From Erythrobacter sp. (GTDB lineage: Bacteria; Pseudomonadota; Alphaproteobacteria; Sphingomonadales; Sphingomonadaceae), in NCBI GenBank assembly GCA_024642565.1, contig JAHEAV010000003.1, positions 108,711 through 172,710 of the forward strand: a stretch of DNA of 64,000 nt, written 5' to 3'. How positions within the stretch are numbered: position 1 is the stretch's first letter; each line of letters opens with the position of its first letter. Below are positions 57,414-64,000 of this stretch, in pieces. The notes under the pieces are model-generated. The model saw only the letters and a program-made list of their open reading frames with translations. It did not search any database and had not been told where the DNA came from. Position numbers and translations under genes: made by a program.

Positions 57414-58988
57414 TTACTTTGCCGCAGGCTTTTTCGCTGCAGCTTTCTTGGCTGGTGCCTTGGCAGCGGGCTTGGCTGGTGCCTTGGCCGCAGCCTTGGC
57501 AGGTGCCTTCTCAGCCGGTTTGGCAGCAGCTTTCTTGGCCGGTGCCTTCTTTGCGGGAGCCGCTTTTTCTTCGCCAGCGGGCTTTGCCGCAGCGGCCTTC
57601 TTGGCAGCGGGCTTCTTCGCAGGCGCTTTCTTGGACGCGGACTTCTTGTCTTCGACCACTTCCTCCGCTTCGATGGCGGCTTCCAGTTCTTCGCGGGTTA
57701 CTTCACGCTCGGTAACCGTGGCTTTGTCGAACAGGAAATCGACCACCTTGTCTTCATAAAGTGGTGCGCGAAGTTGCGCGGCAGCCATCGGTTCGTTGGC
57801 GATGAATTGCAGGAAGCGTTCGCGATCTTCGTCACGATATTGCTGCGCGGCTTGCTGGGTCAGCATTCCCATTTCCTGCTGGGTCACTTCGACACCGTTT
57901 TTCTGGCCGATTTCCGACAGAAGCAGGCCCAGGCGCACGCGGCGTTCGGCAATGTGGCGGTAATCGTCGCGCTCGGCTTCGATTTCCTTCATTGCGGATG
58001 CCGGATTTTCATCCTTGGCCGCTTCGGCTTCGAGCTGCGCCCAAATCTGGTCGAATTCAGCATCGACCATGCCCTGCGGCACGGCAAAATCATGCCCTGC
58101 AGCCAAATTGTCGAGCAACTGGCGCTTCATCTGCGTGCGGGTCAGGCCATTGGTTTCCTGTTCCAGCTGGCCGCGCAGCAGTTCCTTCAGCTTGTCCAGC
58201 CCTTCCAGACCCAGCGATTTGGCGAATTCTTCATCCACCTTGGTTTCGCTTTCGACCTTTACCTGCTGGACGGTGATCGCAAATTGTGCGGCCTTGCCCT
58301 TGAGGTTTTCAGCCGGATAATCTTCCGGGAATGTAACCGTGATGGTTTTTTCGTCGCCCGTCTTCACACCGGTCAGCTGTTCTTCGAAGCCGGGGATGAA
58401 CTGGCCGGATCCGATTACCAGCGGCGCGCCTTCGGCTTTGCCGCCTTCGAATTCGACGCCATCAACGCTGCCAACGAAGTCGATGATCAGCTGATCGCCG
58501 TCGGACGCTTTCTTGGTCTTGGGCGCATCCTTGTAGCTTTTCTGCTGGTCAGCGATGTTTTGCAGCGCCTCCATAACCTGGGCATCGCTGACCGGCACAA
58601 CCAGCCGTTCAAGCTTCAATCCGTCAATATCGGGGGCGTCGACATCGGGCAGCACTTCCAATTCGACATTGAGCGCCGCGTCCTTGCCCTGTTCGTAACC
58701 GTCTTCGAGGTCGATCTTGGGCTGCATAGCCGGGCGCAGCTTCTTTTCCTGCATCAGCGAATCGACCGATTCGCGCAGCACATCGTTCACAACCTGCGCA
58801 TGCAGCTGTTCGCCATGCATCTTCTTGACCAGGTTTGCCGGGACCTTGCCCGGACGGAAACCGGGCATTTTGATCTGCGGAGCGATCTTTTTCACTTCGG
58901 CATCGATTCGCGCAGCGATATCGGTGGCGGGGATTGTGACCTGATACGCGCGTTTCAGCCCGTTGTTTGTGGTTTCTTTAATTTGCAT
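57414..58988 (-). CDS. tig: Trigger factor with Lys/Ala-rich C-terminal extension
   Basis: Ribosome-bound chaperone and prolyl isomerase of 524 residues. The N-terminal ribosome-binding part includes MPGFRPGKVPANLVKK, and a central FKBP-type domain has DGDQLIIDFVGSVDG and PGFEEQLTGVKTG. The chaperone arm follows. Ordinary trigger factors end near residue 430-450; here residues 448-524 form a low-complexity tail of Lys, Ala and Pro with KKAPAKK-like repeats, recalling histone H1 or HupB tails. The gene ends at a position converging with the amidase gene. It lies just after tRNA-Leu on the same strand. Confidence 0.96.
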   Translation of the reverse strand: MQIKETTNNGLKRAYQVTIPATDIAARIDAEVKKIAPQIKMPGFRPGKVPANLVKKMHGEQLHAQVVNDVLRESVDSLMQEKKLRPAMQPKIDLEDGYEQGKDAALNVELEVLPDVDAPDIDGLKLERLVVPVSDAQVMEALQNIADQQKSYKDAPKTKKASDGDQLIIDFVGSVDGVEFEGGKAEGAPLVIGSGQFIPGFEEQLTGVKTGDEKTITVTFPEDYPAENLKGKAAQFAITVQQVKVESETKVDEEFAKSLGLEGLDKLKELLRGQLEQETNGLTRTQMKRQLLDNLAAGHDFAVPQGMVDAEFDQIWAQLEAEAAKDENPASAMKEIEAERDDYRHIAERRVRLGLLLSEIGQKNGVEVTQQEMGMLTQQAAQQYRDEDRERFLQFIANEPMAAAQLRAPLYEDKVVDFLFDKATVTEREVTREELEAAIEAEEVVEDKKSASKKAPAKKPAAKKAAAAKPAGEEKAAPAKKAPAKKAAAKPAEKAPAKAAAKAPAKPAAKAPAKKAAAKKPAAK

Positions 58989-59047
58989 GAGGTGAAACTT
59001 AGCCTTTTAAAAAATCTCGTCTTGCCGATTGGCTCGCGATCGGCGGC

Positions 59048-59132
59048 TGGTGCGGGCGAAGGGACTCGAACCCCCACATCTTACGATACTGGTACCTAAA
59101 ACCAGCGCGTCTACCAATTCCGCCACGCCCGC
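59048..59132 (-). tRNA. tRNA-Leu, anticodon UAG
   Basis: An 85-nt cloverleaf on the minus strand with acceptor stem gcgggcg, D-loop (ggcggaattggtagacgcgc), anticodon stem ctggt/accag around loop tttaggt (UAG), a long variable arm typical of Leu (tatcgtaagatg) and T arm ggggttcgagtccct. The CCA end is encoded. Confidence 0.97.
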
Positions 59133-59257
59133 AACCCGAACGAAACCGCACGAGTAACCTCGCGGGCAAGCCAGCGCCCTTAAAAGGCCGCGCGCAAAAG
59201 GGCAAGCTCGGAACGGGCCAAAGGGTTCATGCATTGTCGGAATGAAAGGAAATTGCG

Positions 59258-59449
59258 ATGATCACCGTTATCACGGCCGGGGGCGAACCTGATCCGCGGC
59301 CGGATGAAGTAAGGCCCGACAAGGGCGATACCATCAATCCGGTAGCACCGGACGAGTTCGAAGTGCAGCCTGAACCCCAGCCGGGCGGCGAACCGCCGGA
59401 ATTTCCGCCTGGCCCGGACAATCCGCAGGAAACGCCCCCGCCCCTGTAG
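59258..59449 (+). CDS. Small Pro/Glu/Asp-rich hypothetical protein
   Basis: A 63-residue acidic, proline-rich protein (for example DPRPDEVRPDKGDT and EPQPGGEPPEFPPGPDN) with no signal peptide. The ATG at 59258 follows aaggaaa. Proteins with this Pro-Glu layout occur in sphingomonads, but their function is unknown. It is probably disordered. It lies 73 bases before the DUF3297 gene on the same strand. Confidence 0.65.
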   Translation: MITVITAGGEPDPRPDEVRPDKGDTINPVAPDEFEVQPEPQPGGEPPEFPPGPDNPQETPPPL

Positions 59450-59522
59450 TGGAGCAAGTGATGCAGCCGGTGCGCGGCACAGCAGCCTTGCCGTGTACGC
59501 AGCGCCGCATTAGGGGGCGCAA

Positions 59523-59840
59523 ATGAGCGAAGAAAACACTCCTGAAGCCCCTGCCAGCGCGGCAACGCCGTCTGCGCAGGACGTTCCGCCTGATCGGCTG
59601 TCGGTCAGTCCGCGCAGCCCCCTGTTCGATGAAGCCTTGCTGCGCCGCGGCGTTGGCATTCGGTTCAAGGGTAGCGAACGCACCAATGTCGAGGAATACT
59701 GCATTTCCGAAGGCTGGGTTCGTGTTCAGGCGGGCAAAACGATGGACCGCAAGGGAAATCCGCTGACCATCAAACTGAATGGCCCGGTTGAAGCATGGTT
59801 TGAAGATCTGGGCGATAATCCGCCCGTGGCCAAGGCCTGA
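59523..59840 (+). CDS. DUF3297 family protein
   Basis: Glutathione-peroxidase-like annotated family of unknown function; 105 residues. Recognisable by DRLSVSPRSPLFDEALLRRGVGIRFKG and RTNVEEYCISEGWVRVQAGKTMDRKGNPLTIKLNGPVEAWFED. No transmembrane segment is present, and the start MSEENTPEAPAS is acidic. It abuts the convergent CHAP gene without an intergenic gap. Confidence 0.9.
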   Translation: MSEENTPEAPASAATPSAQDVPPDRLSVSPRSPLFDEALLRRGVGIRFKGSERTNVEEYCISEGWVRVQAGKTMDRKGNPLTIKLNGPVEAWFEDLGDNPPVAKA

Positions 59841-60647
59841 TTATTTTTCGTAACGGGCAATCGCGGCGTTGATCGGATCAATCACCCGCGGTGCAGCCTG
59901 AGCGAATTTGCCCTTGCTGGCATTTGCCGGTTGCGGCCGCGCAATTGAAACTGGCCGGGCCGCTGGGGCCAGATCGGCAAATGCCTGGCTGAAGGCGCGC
60001 GAAGGCTTAGATAATACAGGCTGGGACAAAACAGGCTGGGACGATACAGATTTGCCTACCGGTTCGGGGCGGCCCGCTTGGGCCAAGCGTGCCGAACCCA
60101 GCGCAAGGCCGGAATTGCCCCCGGCTTTGTTCCCGTAGATAAATCCGGCAACCGGCCAGGCGGTGGTACCCAGATCCTGAAGCGGCGCATACCAGACGCG
60201 GACCTGGCTCCAATCGTTGGCCGGTGATACATCAACCGCACGCACATTGCGTTCTATCTGCCCGCGCCGGCCATCAATCGGGGACCAATTGGCATGGTTC
60301 AGCAGCACGGTGCGGCTGTCGATAATACGGCTGACCGCAGCAACATGGCCCAGCACCAGATTGCCATAAGGTTGGAACGCCATAACCGCGCCCACTTTCG
60401 GCTTGCTGCCGCGCTGGTAACGCCCGGCGGCCTGATCCCACCAGCTCAGCGCATCGCCGTAGATTCCGATTCCCGAAACTTCCCGCGCATAAGGGACGCA
60501 TTGCAGATAGGGCGGCAATTCATTGCCCGATTCGATGCCTGCCCGCTCACCCCCGGACATATCGAGATCAACCGCCGATTCTGCCATGGCAACCACCGGA
60601 GCCGTGGCAAATGTGCAGGTTGCAAGAAGGCGAAGCGGTAATTTCAT
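59841..60647 (-). CDS. CHAP-domain protein
   Basis: Secreted amidase/peptidase-like protein of 268 residues with a signal peptide (ending PVVAMAES). The CHAP domain has the catalytic Cys in LQCVPYAREVSG and the His in GHVAAVSRI, with VGAVMAFQ between. The C-terminal half is Ala/Pro/Ser-rich with repeats such as SQPVLSQPVLSKP and is probably disordered. It may hydrolyse peptidoglycan peptides. It is divergent from der. Confidence 0.9.
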   Translation of the reverse strand: MKLPLRLLATCTFATAPVVAMAESAVDLDMSGGERAGIESGNELPPYLQCVPYAREVSGIGIYGDALSWWDQAAGRYQRGSKPKVGAVMAFQPYGNLVLGHVAAVSRIIDSRTVLLNHANWSPIDGRRGQIERNVRAVDVSPANDWSQVRVWYAPLQDLGTTAWPVAGFIYGNKAGGNSGLALGSARLAQAGRPEPVGKSVSSQPVLSQPVLSKPSRAFSQAFADLAPAARPVSIARPQPANASKGKFAQAAPRVIDPINAAIARYEK

Positions 60648-60763
60648 CGTCCCTCTTTGGCGCGCGTATGGTTAGCTTTACCCTGCCAGCCATGGTTAAC
60701 CGAAATTAGGGAATAGGATCACGCGCCTTGCCAAGCGCGCCGCGAAAGGCCAACTGCGCGGCA

Positions 60764-62215
60764 ATGTTACCGCAAGTCATCATTATCGGCCGGCCCAACG
60801 TCGGAAAATCGACCCTGTTCAACCGGCTGATCGGCAAGAAACTGGCGCTTGTCGATGATCAGCCGGGCGTGACCCGCGACCGCCGGATGGGTGATGCCGA
60901 GATTGCCGGCCTGAAATTCACTATCGTCGATACAGCCGGTTGGGAGGATGACGATCCTGAAACGCTGCCCGGCCGGATGCGCAAGCAGACCGAGATCAGC
61001 CTGGTCGGCGCGGATGTTGCCCTGTTCGTGATCGATGCGCGAGCGGGCGTCACGACTCTGGATGAAGAAATTGCGCTATGGCTGCGCGGGCAAAAAGTGC
61101 CGGTAGTAATGGTTTGCAACAAGGCGGAAGGCAAAAGCGCAGAGCCGGGCATTTATGAAAGTTACGCCCTTGGCTTTGGCGATCCGGTGCCGGTTTCGGC
61201 TGAACATGGCGAAGGGATCGCCGATCTGTTTGGGGCCCTCTGGCCATTGATCGGCGAAAGCGAAGCCCGGATCGAAGCCGAAAATGCCGAAGCGGAAGCT
61301 GCCCGAAAGCTCGCCCGTGCTGCCGCACGCGATGCCGCAGAAGCCGCAGGTGAAGACTATTTTGAAGAAGACGAAGAACTGTCTGGCCCGCTCAAGCTGG
61401 CAATTGTCGGGCGGCCCAATGCTGGCAAATCGACGCTGATCAACCGCCTGCTTGGCGAAGACCGGCTGCTGACTGGCCCCGAAGCGGGCATCACCCGCGA
61501 TTCGATTGCGGTCGACTGGCAATGGGTGGACCCCAAGACCGGCGCAACTCGGGATATCCGCCTGATTGACACAGCCGGTATGCGCAAGAGGGCCCGCGTG
61601 ACCGAAAAGCTGGAAAAGCTTGCGGTTCAGGATGCGAAACAGGCAATCGATTTTGCCGAAGTTGTGGTGCTGCTGCTCGACGCGACGCAGGGCCTGGAAC
61701 ATCAGGATCTGAAAATTGCCAGCCAGGTTCTGGAAGAAGGCCGCGCGCTGATCATCGCCATCAACAAATGGGACATCGCCGCAGACGCCAGCGGCCTGTT
61801 CAATGGCGTGCGCCATGCGCTTGATGAAGGTTTGGCGCAGGTCAAGGGCGTGCCCCTGTTTGCGGTCTCCGCGCGCACCGGCAAAGGTCTGGACACCATG
61901 CTGCAATCCGCGTTCGAGATTCGCACAGCCTGGTCGAAGCGGGTTCCAACCTCGGCCCTGAACCGCTGGTTCGATGATGCGTTGGAAGCAAATCCACCGC
62001 CTGCACCGGGCGGGAAACGGATCAAGCTGCGCTATATTACCCAGGCCGGCACGCGCCCGCCCCGCTTTGTGGTTTTCGGCAACCGGCTGGAAATGCTGCC
62101 GACCAGTTATGAACGCTATCTCATCAACGGTATCCGCCGCGAACTGGGTTTTGACGCGGTGCCAATCCGGGTCACGCTGAAAGGCAACAAGAACCCCTTC
62201 GATACGAAGAAATAG
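60764..62215 (+). CDS. der: Ribosome biogenesis GTPase Der (EngA)
   Basis: Essential double GTPase needed for 50S subunit maturation, 483 residues. Two complete GTPase domains begin with GRPNVGKST and GRPNAGKST; the DTAGW and DTAGMRKR switch II segments and NKAEG/NKWD specificity motifs are present, followed by the C-terminal KH-like domain (AGTRPPRFVVFGNR). The start MLPQVIIIGRPNVGKS fits the family; an upstream TTG adds twelve unsupported residues. It stops three bases before the convergent DUF418 gene. Confidence 0.98.
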   Translation: MLPQVIIIGRPNVGKSTLFNRLIGKKLALVDDQPGVTRDRRMGDAEIAGLKFTIVDTAGWEDDDPETLPGRMRKQTEISLVGADVALFVIDARAGVTTLDEEIALWLRGQKVPVVMVCNKAEGKSAEPGIYESYALGFGDPVPVSAEHGEGIADLFGALWPLIGESEARIEAENAEAEAARKLARAAARDAAEAAGEDYFEEDEELSGPLKLAIVGRPNAGKSTLINRLLGEDRLLTGPEAGITRDSIAVDWQWVDPKTGATRDIRLIDTAGMRKRARVTEKLEKLAVQDAKQAIDFAEVVVLLLDATQGLEHQDLKIASQVLEEGRALIIAINKWDIAADASGLFNGVRHALDEGLAQVKGVPLFAVSARTGKGLDTMLQSAFEIRTAWSKRVPTSALNRWFDDALEANPPPAPGGKRIKLRYITQAGTRPPRFVVFGNRLEMLPTSYERYLINGIRRELGFDAVPIRVTLKGNKNPFDTKK

Positions 62216-62217
62216 AC

Positions 62218-63516
62218 TTACCGCCTGAGCGGGAAAATCTGCCAATAGGTCAGGCAGCGCCACAGCCATTCAAGCGGGCCGAAGCGGAAATGGTCCAGCC
62301 AAAGTTTGGACCAAAGCAGCATCAGTGCCCACATGATGGCGACCACACCGAAAAGCCCTAACCGGTGAAACTGGCCGAACAGGCCAAGCCCCCAGCCATG
62401 GAATATGGGCATCAACAGTATCGACGTGCCCAGATAATTGCTGAACGCCATGCGCCCGGCGGCGACAAAGCGCGCACCAAGCCAGCCTTGCGTGGCCGTT
62501 GGCGCCCACACCACTAGCAACGCCATCAAACCGATCGACATCAGTATGGCCGGCAGGGACAGCAGGCCATTGAAGACAAACAACGTCTGGAAAAAGGGGA
62601 AACCATCCTGCGCCGCCCACAGCGCCATCGGTGCCGTCAGGGTGATTCCGGCAATCACTCCGGCCCAGCCCCAACGCTGCATTTTCACCCGGTCCAACCG
62701 GCCTTCGAAAAAGCCAAAGCGATAAAGGGCCATACCGATCAGGATCAGCGCCAGAGTTTCCGATGCACCGACCATGATGACTTCCTGCACCAGCTGGCCC
62801 GCCTGGTTTCGAACCGTGTCGGACACGATGGCGAGATAGCTGTCCCCGCTGAACAGGGCCAATTCCTGCCCCGCGTCTTCAAGGGTCTTGGCCGGGGCGG
62901 CGGCAATCTGTTTTTGCGCTTCGGCAGGCATTCGGGACATGACCTGCGAACTGACACTGGCCAGATAACTGCTGCCCATCATGATCATCATCAGCAGCGA
63001 ACCAACGATATACCACAAAATGCCCACCTTGAGCTGGGTCGCCCGCGTCCAGTTCACCATGGACAGCGCCACGATGCCGCAAATGGCATAAACAGTCAGA
63101 ATATCACCGCGCCAGATCAGGAAATAATGCGTCAGACCAAACAGGCCGAGCCAGAACAGACGGCGGGCCTGCAGCCAGCGCGACGCGCCCTTGGCATAGG
63201 CCCGTTCCAGAAAAAGGCATATCCCGGCGCCGAACAGCACCGTGAACATCAGGCGGAACTTGTAATCGACAAATATCAGCTGGAGCACCCAGATGACGCT
63301 ATCGGCCTGCGTCTCACCCCCCGTCAGCGCGGGAGGCCAGAAATACCCCATGAAGGGCTGGCCAAAAGCCGTGATATTGGCGAACAGAATTCCCAGAACG
63401 GCAATACCGCGAACAAAGTCCAGGCTGCCAATCCGCTCGCTGGCACCATCATGCGGGTGAAGCGGCTGCTCCGCCCCGCCCATTTCCGTTTCCGGATCAA
63501 TCTGCACGCTGTCCAT
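62218..63516 (-). CDS. DUF418-domain membrane protein
   Basis: Integral membrane protein of 432 residues. The first membrane segment carries GSLDFVRGIAVLGILFANI, typical of DUF418 proteins, which often act in pairs with acyltransferase-like membrane enzymes. About ten hydrophobic segments follow, and FSNYLGTSILLMPIFHGWGLGLFG is the DUF418 core near the C-terminus. Function unknown. Confidence 0.9.
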   Translation of the reverse strand: MDSVQIDPETEMGGAEQPLHPHDGASERIGSLDFVRGIAVLGILFANITAFGQPFMGYFWPPALTGGETQADSVIWVLQLIFVDYKFRLMFTVLFGAGICLFLERAYAKGASRWLQARRLFWLGLFGLTHYFLIWRGDILTVYAICGIVALSMVNWTRATQLKVGILWYIVGSLLMMIMMGSSYLASVSSQVMSRMPAEAQKQIAAAPAKTLEDAGQELALFSGDSYLAIVSDTVRNQAGQLVQEVIMVGASETLALILIGMALYRFGFFEGRLDRVKMQRWGWAGVIAGITLTAPMALWAAQDGFPFFQTLFVFNGLLSLPAILMSIGLMALLVVWAPTATQGWLGARFVAAGRMAFSNYLGTSILLMPIFHGWGLGLFGQFHRLGLFGVVAIMWALMLLWSKLWLDHFRFGPLEWLWRCLTYWQIFPLRR

Positions 63517-63620
63517 ACCACGCCCCCATGTATTGGAAACGCATGGCTAGCAGGCTTGGCCGTTACTGCTAAATGCTATCTTTCAAATGACCCGATGACG
63601 CAGGTCTGCGGCCAGGCGCT

Positions 63621-64000
63621 TTACCGCGTGACCAGGCAGGACTGGCCGGATTTCTTGAGGCTGGCACAGGCCGTATCGGCGGCAGCGCGGGATGGGTAGC
63701 CGCCCGCCAGCAGCTTGGTCAGGCGGCCCTCCGGAACCAGCAACTTGCTTGCTCCGGCCAGTTCGCTTCGGCCGGACAACTGGCGCCATAATTTATCCGC
63801 ATTCCCCGCCACCGAAAATGCACCGAGCTGCACTTTCCAAGGGCCGGATTTCGGTTCGGCGGGCAGCGCCCTTGGCGCCGGGGCGGTAACCTGCGTGACT
63901 TGTTGTTCGACCCGGTCCGGGCGCACCGGTGGGGGGCTGGACGCGCGCGTTGATGGCACGAAATCGGCACCGGCCTGCGCCGGGCTTCGGTTCCCGGCAG
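63621..64000 (-). CDS. SPOR-domain protein, C-terminal part (5' end outside window)
   Basis: The reading frame is open to the right window edge; about 126 residues are visible. The SPOR domain is seen in the last 75 residues (WKVQLGAFSVAGNADKLWRQL and LLAGGYPSRAAADTACASLK), preceded by a Pro/Ala/Arg-rich linker. SPOR domains bind denuded glycan strands at the division septum, so the protein is probably secreted or membrane-anchored. The N-terminal part is missing from the window. Confidence 0.88.
   Translation of the reverse strand, partial: AGNRSPAQAGADFVPSTRASSPPPVRPDRVEQQVTQVTAPAPRALPAEPKSGPWKVQLGAFSVAGNADKLWRQLSGRSELAGASKLLVPEGRLTKLLAGGYPSRAAADTACASLKKSGQSCLVTR

Overview
The window reads as chromosomal DNA of a marine-type alphaproteobacterium, most likely of the Sphingomonadales (Erythrobacteraceae-like). 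The signs are two large tandem TonB-dependent receptors, a ChpT-type phosphotransferase, an ATP12 F1-assembly chaperone, a DUF3297 protein, a TIGR02186/TauE pair, an MlaB-MlaE fusion and a sphingomonad-type intergenic repeat near 49.35 kb. No integrase, transposase, plasmid gene or CRISPR array is visible. Most of the sequence is core genome at roughly 60% GC. The species call is inference from gene content only.

Layout. 0-5 kb: two TonB receptors, the first cut by the window edge, each followed by a strong terminator. 4.8-14.4 kb: clpB (minus), then a penicillin/AHL acylase-family enzyme, an M16 zinc-protease lipoprotein, a small unknown protein and a membrane-anchored metallo-beta-lactamase-fold hydrolase. 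14.5-18.9 kb: gatC-gatA-acyltransferase-gatB on the minus strand. 19-21.7 kb: DUF4153 membrane protein, FKBP isomerase, rpsU. 21.9-25.7 kb: a tightly overlapping plus-strand operon crcB-rluC-paiB-HAD-small membrane protein-ATP12. 25.7-29.3 kb: a four-gene Mla-type lipid transport operon. 29.4-33.1 kb: valS and queE. 33.1-36.6 kb: a HerA-type ATPase downstream of a TauE/SafE-TIGR02186 pair. 36.6-39.2 kb: a two-gene locus for an NfrB-like glycosyltransferase and an NfrA-C-like outer-membrane protein. 39.3-42.7 kb: nhaA, a glyoxalase, a SIMPL protein and a TorF-type porin. 42.9-46.7 kb: a phosphatase overlapping a UDP-glucose dehydrogenase gene, then two unknown secreted proteins. 46.9-50.3 kb: rnpB, amidase, ChpT, a JAMM peptidase and RluD. 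50.5-53.2 kb: rpoH, mtgA and a His-rich cation exporter. 53.3-59.1 kb: clpX, clpP, an amidase, trigger factor and tRNA-Leu(UAG). 59.2-64 kb: small unknowns, a CHAP protein, der, a DUF418 protein and a partial SPOR protein.

How the genes fit together. Proteostasis is strongly represented: clpB, rpoH, clpX, clpP, trigger factor and FKBP all lie here, with a possible heat-shock promoter before clpB. Envelope maintenance is the second theme: Mla transport, mtgA, the AmiD-like amidase, CHAP and SPOR proteins, TonB receptors and porin. The most interesting candidate for a little-described system is the compact NfrA/NfrB-like glycan locus at 36.65-39.23 kb, in which the presumed outer-membrane partner carries a hexanucleotide repeat array encoding an Ala-Thr linker. 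Other candidates are the phosphatase-Ugd coupling, the unknown secreted pair at 45-46.7 kb and the Lys/Ala-rich tail on trigger factor.
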